A DNA stretch of 64,000 bases, taken from Gracilimonas sp040882225 (GTDB lineage: Bacteria > Bacteroidota > Rhodothermia > Balneolales > Balneolaceae). Numbering within the stretch: position 1 is the stretch's first letter; every line of letters begins with the position of its first letter. The stretch is from positions 186,001 through 250,000 of the forward strand of contig JBBEBR010000017.1 of the NCBI GenBank assembly GCA_040882225.1. Direction: 5' to 3'. Positions 18,799 to 27,400 of the stretch are shown piece after piece. The position numbers were made by a program, and so were the translations under genes. The notes beneath the pieces were generated by a model. The model ran no database searches, was not told where the DNA came from, and was given only the letters and a program-made list of their open reading frames with translations.

Positions 18799-19024
18799 CC
18801 ACAGGCATTCCTTTGAGGGAATCAGAATTTTCGGGATTTCAGGATGAGCAGGATTTTTGATTTTGAATATCGATATGACGGATTACCCGTCTGATCGATG
18901 ATAAGACCCCGGTACTCAAATCTACCTATCAGTCAGACGGCTTTAAGCCGGCAGACCGAGAAGTGGCTCAAACATCCCCATTCCCAGTTCCTCCTCACGA
19001 TGACCGTAAAATATAAAGCCATCA
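18799..19024. repeat. Dispersed intergenic repeat downstream of a PIDGGL gene, copy 1
   Basis: This gene-free stretch (18731-19024) shares most of its sequence with 49829-49998. Both copies run from CCACAGGCATTCC, through TTTTCGGGATTTCAGGATGA, to CAGTTCCTCCTCACGATGAC and straight into the end of a PIDGGL gene. Copy 1 has extra sequence in the middle (a CCGTCTGATCGATG-type hairpin). It is non-coding and may act as the 3' region of the small gene. Confidence 0.7.
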
Positions 19025-19213
19025 TCACTCTGCCTTCTTGTCTCTTAGCTTCTTCAAAGCATACGCCCCGCCGGCGGCGGCGAGGATACTGAGCCCGCCG
19101 TCAATAGGGGCCTGGTCGGGAGAACCGGGAAGTCCCGGCGGCTGGGCTTGTATGAGTATGGTGGTGATTAGTACAATGGTAAGGGCGAATAAAAGGATAA
19201 GTGTTGTTTTCAT
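19025..19213 (-). CDS. PIDGGL-type small membrane protein
   Basis: The 62-residue protein has the signal peptide MKTTLILLFALTIVLITT (ending near IQAQ), the linker PPGLPGSPDQA, then PIDGGL, the hydrophobic segment SILAAAGGAYAL and the basic tail KKLRDKKAE. After removal of the signal peptide and the sorting tail only a proline/glycine-rich peptide of about 15 residues would be left. The ATG at 19213 is chosen by alignment with the sisters; an in-frame start at 19243 lies inside the conserved leader. It follows the T9SS gene at 19284-23306, separated by a hairpin. The N-terminal half is identical to the copy at 24162-24356. Confidence 0.8.
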   Translation of the reverse strand: MKTTLILLFALTIVLITTILIQAQPPGLPGSPDQAPIDGGLSILAAAGGAYALKKLRDKKAE

Positions 19214-19228
19214 TTCTGTAGTGATTAA

Positions 19229-19285
19229 AGATTCAAAATTCAAAATTAAAGATGATGTATGAAGCCAATTTTTAATCTTGAATTT
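19229..19285 (-). promoter_or_regulatory. Intercistronic hairpin after the propeller T9SS gene
   Basis: AATTCAAAATTAAA (near 19237-19250) pairs with TTTAATCTTGAATT (19271-19284) with one mismatch. It is a shortened version of the hairpin at 24374-24440 and overlaps the T9SS stop codon. Confidence 0.45.
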
Positions 19286-22200
19286 ATTTGATGAGTGTTA
19301 ATTTTTTGGTGAAGACTGCATTTCCGGCTTGCAGGCGGTAGATGTACATGCCCGAAGCGAGTTGTTGGCCGTCAAAAGTGATCTGATAGCTGCCGGCGGA
19401 TCTGGATTCCCCGTCTATCAAAGTGGCTACTTTTCGTCCCATCACATCGAATACTTCGAGTCGCACTTCACTGCTTACTGGTAACTGATAGCTGATCACG
19501 GTAGAAGGGTTGAAGGGATTGGGGTAGTTTTGATCTAAGGCAAACGCTTCCGGCAAACCATCTCCGGGCTCATTGGAGACGGCCGTCTTGGAAAGAATAG
19601 TCAGTGTAAAGCGGGACGCTGTCTCGTTATTTCCGGTCTTGGCTTTCAAAACTTTCGGAGCAAAAACCCCATGAGTGGGAGAGGACAGCGTTCGCTCTTG
19701 CGAATCCTCCAAGGGTATTGAACCCTTGGAGGATTTAGCCTTGGTAAGCTCAAAGCGGAAAGCTGTTTGCTCTCTTACATCCACTTCCTCACCCGTCTGG
19801 TTATCGCGTAAAATGAACTGCCAATCTTCCGGCAATGCATCCAGATTCCAGCTGAGTTCAAACTCTCCAGAAAGATCACTGCCGTCCAAATCCAAAGCAA
19901 TTTCCAGGGCTTCTTCCAAATCCAGTGGCAGCGCATTAATATCGAGGGCGGTGCCGTCGCCCAATTGGGTGAACAGGCTGAGGTAGTCTTTGTTCAGCGA
20001 TTGCAGTTTGTAGGCATCCAAGCGGTCTTTAGTTTTGGAAGCTTGCTCATCCAGCATCACAATGGTTTCATTCGAAATTCGTCCATCGCTGATCGCAAAT
20101 CGCAGTTTAGGGACAGTGGCTTTTTTTAGGAAAACCCCACCTGTGCTGCGCACCGAATCGTTTAGGCTGAGCGCGGGGTTTTCATTGTTGGCCTTCACCC
20201 AGAATCCCTGCCAGGGGGCGATAAGGCCGTTGCCCAAGGTTCCGGTGGTGCCATTCCAACTTAGGTAAGCCCCGTTTCCGCCACCGGCAGAATCGCTCCA
20301 TACATAGATAGCCGCATCCAGAGTAGATTTGTTCCAGCCGTTTTCAGCATTCCAGTCGATGGTAAAACTGTATGGATTTCCCAGCAAATTCCAGCCGTCG
20401 GCTTCGATACTGTCGGTATCGGTGTAAGAAAGGGTTGGGGAAATAGTTTCGCTGTTTTGGATGCCGTCAAATTGGATCATTTTCGGGAATCCGTCGGCAT
20501 TGCCGTCGTAATCCTGGTCGTCGAACACATACACGAGGAACCCACTTCCCGCATCCGGTAGATCGCTCGCGTTGGAAACGGAGGTAAATTGCTGATTGGC
20601 TTCATCCCAGGTAAGCACATTCGAAGTTCCGTTGGTGGGTGCATCAGTGCCGGTAAAACCCTGGGTCCAGAGGGTGTCGAGAATCGTGGCATAGCTTGCT
20701 GCAACTGCAGGAGAACTCATCATCCGCCAGCCTTCATTTCCGGTAATAATAGCGGTCTGTTCCTCGGTTTCGTCGGTACCGAACGCGAACTCGCTGAAGG
20801 ACGAGACACCACTTGCGACAAGTTCTCCCGTTCCACTATCGTAGGAAGTGGTGAGGGCAGTGAATGGCCCACTGCCAGGGGTCGGCCGTTTGTAGATTAT
20901 TATTTCGCCGGGGTCGCTGATGTTATTGTTGGGAATCTCAGATATCTTGAATCGTACTTCAGCATCAAATTCCGCTGCAAGTCCGGTCTGCTGGATGATC
21001 CACCGGTAACTGCTGACATCGCCGGAGATCATGGAAGCATCTGTCGGAGCATCATCATAACGGAAAGTCGAAATGGTAGGTCCGCCGCTTGCCGTTGTAA
21101 TTTTTACGGATACCCCTGTGGTGTTTTCACCGTCATTAAATCCAAGCGGCGTTGCCTGCGGGGTTGTAAATGTTTTATTTACCGCAGCCGGGGCGAGCGG
21201 CTTGAACCAATGGCCAATACGGTTAGACGTAATCCCACCAATAGTAGTAAACCGTCCGCCGACATAAAGATCATTTCCTGTTACGGCAATGGAATTTATG
21301 TAATCATTGGCCCCATCGCCCAGCGCAGACCAATTCGCACCGTCCCATTTTGCAACATTATTTACGGTGGTACCTCCGGCTGTGGTAAAATTTCCGCCAA
21401 CATACAGGTCTGCACCGGCAGCGGCAAGAGTTTGAACTGTGCCATCCACTCCCGCTCCCAGCGCCGACCAATTTGTACCATCCCACTTGGCAATATGGTT
21501 TGCAGGATTTCCTCCCGCTGTTGAAAATTCCCCAGCGGCATATAATTCGTCGCCAATAAACGCGAGAGCACGAACTGTGCTATTCATTCCTGTACCGAGC
21601 GTTGACCAGCTTGTGCCGTTCCATTTCGCGATATTCCCTGAAAAACTCCCTCCTGCGTAAAGAATACCATTTTTTACCGCAAGTGATAAAACAGTGCCAT
21701 CTAAACCGTCTCCCAATGCAGACCAATTGGTGCCGTCCCATTGTGCGACGTTGTAGAAATAAACGGAATAACCAAAAAATGATCCCCCCACATAAAGATT
21801 GCTCCCTTCAAAAGCCATGGCATATATATTATCACTGAACTCATCAAAGGTAAATGGATCGCCAAGAGCCGACCAGGAAGAGCCATTCCATTTTGCGATG
21901 CAGGCGGTATAAACGCTGCCTACATTCCCAAAACGTCCTCCCGCATAGATATCGTTACCGTTCGCAGCAAGGGTAGACAAACCAAGGCCACCGGAAAATT
22001 CGGATCCGAGTATAGGCCAATCGGAACCCACCTCAATCTTTTTTACAGTTCTATTGTCTGAGGCATACAAACTACCATTGCTCGCAACAAGCGCATCAAC
22101 ATGGTTTGCATTCTGCGTACCAAGTGGCGAAAGCGTTGAGCCGTTAAATTTTCCTATGTGTGAAATTTTAGCGCCGGTTGTTCCCGAAGTGAAATCTCCC

Positions 22201-23306
22201 CCCACGTAGATGTTGGTGCCGTCGGTCGCGAGGGCATAAATCGTTCCATTCACACCTTCGCCAAATTCCGACCAGAAAGTAGGATAGCCCGTATATTTGG
22301 CGATGTGATTGGCGGTGGTGGTTGCTCCATCGTAATCGAACTGGGTAAATTCACCGGCCGCGTACATTGTGCTGCCGATCGTAATGATTGAGTGCACAGT
22401 GCCGTTCAATGTTCCGATATATGAATCAACATCACGTGAAATATATCGATCGAAAGCACCGCCGACATACCTGCTATCACCGCTTTCGGTAAATGCGATG
22501 GCAAAGATGTCCTCACCAAGCACCGGTGAATAATTACCCCAACTTGATCCGTCCCAATCCGAGAGGGTTCCGTTGCTGCTTCCAATAAACAGTTTCGAAT
22601 CAAAATAGGCAAGTGCTGTTGCCCTCCCGCCTACGTAGATATTATACAAAGCGGTCCAACTTGAACCGTTCCATTTTGCGGTAGATTTAGAATAAATATT
22701 TGTGCCGTCCACATTATTGAAATCGCCGCCAACATAGAGATCGCTCCCGTTCACTGCAAGGGCGCGAACAACATCGTTTGTCCCCCCGCCGAGCGCCGAC
22801 CAGCTTGCGCCGTTCCATTTTGCGATGTAATTAGCCGAAGTTCCCCCGGCGACAGAAAAATCGCCTCCTGCATACAAATCAGTCCCACTTACGGCAAGCG
22901 CGCGAACAATGCCGTTTGTTCCGGTACCAACGGCAGACCATGTTGAGCCATTCCACATGGCAATATTGGAAGCAGGCATGCCTTGCGCCTGGGTAAAATC
23001 TCCTCCCACATAGATATTACTTCCCATAATTACAATGGCATAAACTATCCCGTTAACACCCTCGGCGCCTAACTGCTCCCAATAATTATCATCCGAGGAA
23101 TATGTTCCCGGCGACATACTGTTGCCGGAGAAAGCAGAAGAATGTGGAGCATTGGAAGTACCTATTCCGGAAGGTTTCTCAGGAGTAGTTTGGGCCTGAA
23201 CAAGCCCCGCTTGTGTTTGTAAAACAATGCATACCACAAACAGTATGAGGTTCATCCTTCTTCTCGGACTCGTTCTTCCAAAACCCGGGGTTTTCATTGG
23301 TTCCAT
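19284..23306 (-). CDS. Beta-propeller 'WSALG' repeat protein with T9SS sorting domain
   Basis: The 1340-residue protein has a signal peptide (core NLILFVVCIVL, ending VQAQ). The start at 23306, 23297 or 23255 is not settled. Residues about 70-740 hold roughly 15 copies of a 45-residue propeller-like unit (YVGGDFTTAGG...IAKWDGTNWSALG). A short autotransporter-like region follows (TTPQATPLGFNDGENTTGV), then the constant module starting GNEGWRMMSSP (about 880-1240), and the T9SS tail (NYPNPFNPSTVISYQLP...KLTLIK). It is probably secreted and anchored at the surface; the ligand is unknown. The next gene downstream encodes a PIDGGL protein. The TetR gene upstream and a matching inverted repeat in its promoter point to TetR repression. 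Confidence 0.9.
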   Translation of the reverse strand: MEPMKTPGFGRTSPRRRMNLILFVVCIVLQTQAGLVQAQTTPEKPSGIGTSNAPHSSAFSGNSMSPGTYSSDDNYWEQLGAEGVNGIVYAIVIMGSNIYVGGDFTQAQGMPASNIAMWNGSTWSAVGTGTNGIVRALAVSGTDLYAGGDFSVAGGTSANYIAKWNGASWSALGGGTNDVVRALAVNGSDLYVGGDFNNVDGTNIYSKSTAKWNGSSWTALYNIYVGGRATALAYFDSKLFIGSSNGTLSDWDGSSWGNYSPVLGEDIFAIAFTESGDSRYVGGAFDRYISRDVDSYIGTLNGTVHSIITIGSTMYAAGEFTQFDYDGATTTANHIAKYTGYPTFWSEFGEGVNGTIYALATDGTNIYVGGDFTSGTTGAKISHIGKFNGSTLSPLGTQNANHVDALVASNGSLYASDNRTVKKIEVGSDWPILGSEFSGGLGLSTLAANGNDIYAGGRFGNVGSVYTACIAKWNGSSWSALGDPFTFDEFSDNIYAMAFEGSNLYVGGSFFGYSVYFYNVAQWDGTNWSALGDGLDGTVLSLAVKNGILYAGGSFSGNIAKWNGTSWSTLGTGMNSTVRALAFIGDELYAAGEFSTAGGNPANHIAKWDGTNWSALGAGVDGTVQTLAAAGADLYVGGNFTTAGGTTVNNVAKWDGANWSALGDGANDYINSIAVTGNDLYVGGRFTTIGGITSNRIGHWFKPLAPAAVNKTFTTPQATPLGFNDGENTTGVSVKITTASGGPTISTFRYDDAPTDASMISGDVSSYRWIIQQTGLAAEFDAEVRFKISEIPNNNISDPGEIIIYKRPTPGSGPFTALTTSYDSGTGELVASGVSSFSEFAFGTDETEEQTAIITGNEGWRMMSSPAVAASYATILDTLWTQGFTGTDAPTNGTSNVLTWDEANQQFTSVSNASDLPDAGSGFLVYVFDDQDYDGNADGFPKMIQFDGIQNSETISPTLSYTDTDSIEADGWNLLGNPYSFTIDWNAENGWNKSTLDAAIYVWSDSAGGGNGAYLSWNGTTGTLGNGLIAPWQGFWVKANNENPALSLNDSVRSTGGVFLKKATVPKLRFAISDGRISNETIVMLDEQASKTKDRLDAYKLQSLNKDYLSLFTQLGDGTALDINALPLDLEEALEIALDLDGSDLSGEFELSWNLDALPEDWQFILRDNQTGEEVDVREQTAFRFELTKAKSSKGSIPLEDSQERTLSSPTHGVFAPKVLKAKTGNNETASRFTLTILSKTAVSNEPGDGLPEAFALDQNYPNPFNPSTVISYQLPVSSEVRLEVFDVMGRKVATLIDGESRSAGSYQITFDGQQLASGMYIYRLQAGNAVFTKKLTLIK

Positions 23307-23341
23307 GTTGTTTCTTTATTGGTTGATTGTTGATCGGGTTG

Positions 23342-23371
23342 TGGAAACTATTTTAGTTTTATTCGTTTCCA
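23342..23371 (-). promoter_or_regulatory. Probable TetR operator upstream of the propeller T9SS gene
   Basis: TGGAAAC-N16-GTTTCCA. An inverted repeat with the same arms and the same 30-bp length lies at 24042-24071, in front of the TetR gene itself. On the minus strand the inner bases read TAGTTTCC, close to the Bacteroidetes -7 element TAnnTTTG, so binding would block the promoter. Confidence 0.7.
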
Positions 23372-23422
23372 TGCAGGTAAATTTTTTATGTTGTGTTTAA
23401 TGCTGTTAAAATCCGTTTTTCG

Positions 23423-24034
23423 TTATATCTCGCTGAAAAAGTGATACTTTTCCCGGGCATCAGGGGTGAGGGCTCCATCAATCAGCAGTTCCAGGATTCC
23501 TTGAAAAGCCTCCTTCGCGGAGAAAGATTGTTCGGTAAGCGTGGTTGGGTTGATGATGCCATCTACGGAACTGATAAACATCATGTAAAAAAGATCGGTA
23601 TTAATCTCATCCCGGAAAATTCCTTCTTTCTTGGCCTGCACAAACATCGCTTTCAATTGTGAAAGTATCTGCTCATCCCGGAACGTCTCGATCTCCTTCC
23701 AGAGTGCAGGAGAGGATCGTTGCACATCTAATACAAACTGTTTGCTCATTTTTCCTAACATTTTTCCCAGCACTAGCAGCAAGTCCACCATTTTCTGCTC
23801 AAAGGGAGCGTCAGAGTTCACAATCTTCTTTACTTGGGCCTGCACTCTCCGGGTAAATAAATTCACCACTCCTTTCAATAGAGCCTGTTTGCTGGGGAAA
23901 AATTTGTAGATCGTTTTTTTACTTACCTGGAGTTCGGAGGCAATTTCATCCATGCTTACTTTTGAAACCCCGGCTTCCATGTACCGGTTGGAGGCATGTT
24001 CCAGGATGTTCTTTTCGCTTTCGTCAGTGGCCAT
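23423..24034 (-). CDS. TetR-family transcriptional regulator
   Basis: The 203-residue protein has an N-terminal TetR helix-turn-helix (about 10-55: VSMDEIASELQVSKKTIYKFF) and a variable helical C-terminal domain that would bind an effector. The start at 24034 gives the standard N-terminus for the family. It lies between two T9SS cassettes in the same orientation. Its own promoter and that of the downstream T9SS gene at 19284-23306 carry the same 30-bp inverted repeat, so it probably represses itself and that gene. This is the only cassette in the window controlled by a one-component regulator. The effector is unknown. Confidence 0.92.
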   Translation of the reverse strand: MATDESEKNILEHASNRYMEAGVSKVSMDEIASELQVSKKTIYKFFPSKQALLKGVVNLFTRRVQAQVKKIVNSDAPFEQKMVDLLLVLGKMLGKMSKQFVLDVQRSSPALWKEIETFRDEQILSQLKAMFVQAKKEGIFRDEINTDLFYMMFISSVDGIINPTTLTEQSFSAKEAFQGILELLIDGALTPDAREKYHFFSEI

Positions 24035-24041
24035 TTTAACT

Positions 24042-24071
24042 TGGAAACTATTTTTGCTTATTTAGTTTCCA
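24042..24071 (-). promoter_or_regulatory. Probable TetR operator (autoregulation)
   Basis: A 9-bp perfect inverted repeat, TGGAAACTA (24042-24050) and TAGTTTCCA (24063-24071), with a 12-bp spacer ends 7 bp before the TetR start codon. It shares its arms and total length with 23342-23371. If TAGTTTCC on the minus strand is the -7 element, the TetR mRNA would be nearly leaderless. Confidence 0.72.
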
Positions 24072-24161
24072 TTGTAGTGAAATAAAAAGAGGATGGCAAC
24101 AGGGAATTAAAATTTCCTCTAAATGAAAAAGTTGAAGAAATTCTCTTTCTACTAATTCATA

Positions 24162-24356
24162 TTACTCTTCTACTTGTTTCCGGTCTTTTAGTTTTTTCCA
24201 CGCATAAGCACCACCTGCTGCTGCAAGCAATCCAAGCCCGCCATCAATGGGTGCCTGGTCGGGAGATCCGGGAAGTCCCGGCGGCTGAGCTTGTATGAGT
24301 ATGGTGGTGATTAGTACAATGGTAAGGGCGAATAGAAGTATGAGTGTTGTTTTCAT
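24162..24356 (-). CDS. PIDGGL-type small membrane protein
   Basis: The 64-residue protein has the signal peptide MKTTLILLFALTIVLITT, the linker PPGLPGSPDQA, PIDGGL, the hydrophobic GLLAAAGGAYAW and the basic tail KKLKDRKQVEE. The N-terminal part and leader are nearly identical in DNA to the copy at 19025-19213, while the tail matches the copy at 58187-58372 better, suggesting recombination among copies. It follows the FG-GAP T9SS gene. The ATG at 24356 is chosen by alignment. The stretch 24072-24161 after it shows nothing. Confidence 0.8.
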   Translation of the reverse strand: MKTTLILLFALTIVLITTILIQAQPPGLPGSPDQAPIDGGLGLLAAAGGAYAWKKLKDRKQVEE

Positions 24357-24373
24357 TTCTGTAGTGATTAAAG

Positions 24374-24440
24374 ATTCAAAATTCAAAATTAAAGATGATG
24401 TATGAAGCCAATTTTTAATCTTTAATTTTAAATCTTGAAT
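24374..24440 (-). promoter_or_regulatory. Intercistronic hairpin after the FG-GAP T9SS gene
   Basis: A 23-nt inverted repeat with two mismatches (24374-24396 with 24418-24440) starts right after the T9SS stop codon. The loop is 21 nt. There is no T run, so it does not look like a simple terminator. Confidence 0.6.
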
Positions 24441-27400
24441 TTATTTGATGAGTGTTAATTTTTTGGTAAAAACTGCATTCCCAGCTTGCAGGCGGTAGAT
24501 GTACATGCCCGAAGCGAGGTTGCGTGCATCGAAAGTTACCTGATGAAAACCAGCTTCTACGTTTCCGTTGATGAGCTCGGCCACTTGCCTGCCCAGCATA
24601 TCAAATACCTGCAACTGCACCCTGCTGTTTACTGGTAACTGGTAACTGATTACTGTAGATGGGTTGAACGGGTTGGGGTAGTTTTGCTGGAGTGCTACGG
24701 CCTCGGGAAGTTCACTGAAGGGCTCGTTCGTTACGGCTTGCTTAGAGGTGATGGTGAGCGTAAATCTCGGGCTGCTATCTTTGGCTTTCTCCGCCTGTCC
24801 CTTTGGGGAAGAGGCAGACATCACTTTCGGAGTAATCATGCCGTGGGATGGGGCAACCAACTTGTCCTCACCTAAAACCTCCAAGGTCTCAGAGACCTTG
24901 GAGGTTTTAGCCTTGGCCAGCTCAAAGCTAAAAGCTGACTGCTCCCTAACATCAAACCTCTGCCCGGTCACATTATCCCGCAGCACAAACTTCCAACCCT
25001 CAGGCAGGGCTTCGGTATTCCAGGAAAGTTCAAATTCCCCGGACAACTCACTGCCGTCAAAACCCAAAGCAATTTCCAGGGCTTCTTCCAAATCCAGTGG
25101 CAGCGCATTAATATCAAGGGCGGCGCCAGCCTCGGTTTGGGTGAACAGTGAGAGATAATCGGCATTTAGCGAGGCCAGCTTGTACGCGTCCAGGCGGTCT
25201 TTTTCGACCGAGGCGTTTTCGCTGAGCATCAGGAGGGTGGCGGAGGTTTTACTTGCACCGGAAAGAACAAATTTAAGTTGAGGGATTGCGGCATCTTTAC
25301 GGAATATCCCCCCTCCGCTTCGTGCTTCATCTGTAAAAGTAATGGACGGGCTGGAGGTGTTAGTTTTTACCCAAAATCCCTGGAATGGGGAAATGAGATT
25401 GTTGGCCAAGGTTCCGGCGCTTCCATTGTGGGATTGATATTCCCCGGCGGCGGCGTTCCAAACATAGTAAGCTTCGTCCAGATTTATTGAGGAGAAGTCT
25501 TCGCCTCCATTGTCCCATTTAATGGTAGAGCCGTAGGGATTCCCAACCAGGTTCCAGCCGATGCTGTCGGGCACGCCGGTGTTGGTGAAGCTGAGCACGG
25601 GGGCAATGTTACCCTCATTCTGAGCATTATCAAACCGGATAGTTTTTGGGAAACCTTCCACAAAATCATCAAAATCCTGATCATCAAATACATATACCAG
25701 AAATCCTTTTCCTACAGGAGGAATGTCTGCTGCATTAGAAATGGACTGAAATTGCTGATCGGCTTCGCTCCATGTATATACGTTAGATACTCCACCTTCG
25801 CTGTCTGCCCCGGTGAAACCTTGCGTCCAGAAATCTTCCAGAAGGGCTCCATACGAAACTTCCGCTAAAGGAGATGCCATAATACGCCAGCCCTCTGTTC
25901 CGCTGATAATTGTACCATACGGATGTGTGTCGGTGTTGAAACTGGCATTTCCCATAAGCAGGCCAGTATTTTCTCTACCTGTAATATCGGGTACCGTGGT
26001 TCCGCTTCCTTCTTTAAAGTTCCAGTATCCCATTAACAAGCTGTTGCGTTCCGCAACTGCCTGATACATGTTTTCTTGTATTTCCTGAGCGGTTCGGGCT
26101 ACGCTCCAAACCCGAACCTCGTCCACCAGCCCGCGTAAATAATTACCGGATACTAAACCGGGATCAAATTCCTGGCCTATAGTCAGCCAATCTTCATTTG
26201 AAAGGATTGTATTAAAGAGGTGTTGACCAACCTGATTTCCATCTAAAAATAAAGTTCCCGTTACACCACTCCTTGTATAGGCAACATGATACCAGCGATC
26301 CGAGACAAGTTCGGGACCTGTAATTACCCAATTTAAGCTGGCGTCTTGTACCTGAATCCTTCTGGCGGATGAACCGAAAGTGTTATTTATAGTGATAAGA
26401 AGAAGATTATTATCTCCATCCTCTGAGTTTCTGCCAAAAAGAACACCGATGGGGTCTGCTTGGTTATTTATATCAGGCTTTACCCATGCTTCGAGTGTAA
26501 AATCCAAGTCTTGATCTCTGTCATCGTTCATGAAGGAAATATCCATATAGTCACCATCGCCGTCTAAGGCAAGTGAATGGCCGGCATGGCTGACTGGAAC
26601 CAAATTTTTGTACACGTATACTGAACTGCTTGATCCGAATAACAAATCAAGATTTCCATCTCCGTTTACATCCACCGGATACACTATATCGCCTTCCTGA
26701 AATGTATTAATCGTATAATGTGGAGTTAAGGATCCACTACTTTCTACCCAGTCGATTTCTATGCTGCCCCACCCGGTTAAAATATCAGCGTTACCATCTC
26801 CATTTATATCTTCGGCATATATATTTCCGGTTGCCCAGGGAGTTGCATCATTAACTATGTGTTCGGTAAAAGCAGGATCTGCGGTCCCGTCATTTTCGTA
26901 CCAGCTAATGCTATGCCCAGAAGCAGATAGCAGGTCAATATCTCCATCTCCGTCCATATCTTTTGCATATACGCTAACGGCTCCATTAGCAGTGCTATTC
27001 ACCACGTGTTCGGTAAAGGTAGGATTTACGGCTCCGTCATTTTCGTACCAGGCAATTTTGTTGTCGTTAAACGATGCAGACATTAAATCCAAATCTCCAT
27101 CGCCATCTACATCACTGGCATATACGCTTCTGGCTCCGTTAGCCGTGTTGCTTACCACATATTCGGTAAACGAAGGATCGTCATTTCCATCATTTTCGTA
27201 CCAGGCAATTTTGTTGTCGCTAAACGATGCAGACATCAAATCCAAATCTCCATCGCCATCTACATCTGCAGCATACACACTGATGGCTCCATTGGCTGTT
27301 GAACTTACTATATGACCAGCGAAAGCGGGATTATTGGCCCCGTCATTTTCGTACCAGGCAATTTTGTTGTCGATAAACGATGCAGACAGCATATCCAAAT

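Noticed and set aside
19128..19141. GC-rich palindrome CCGGGAAGTCCCGG as a regulatory site
   Set aside because: It lies inside the coding sequence for GSPGLPG in the PIDGGL gene and follows from the codons.
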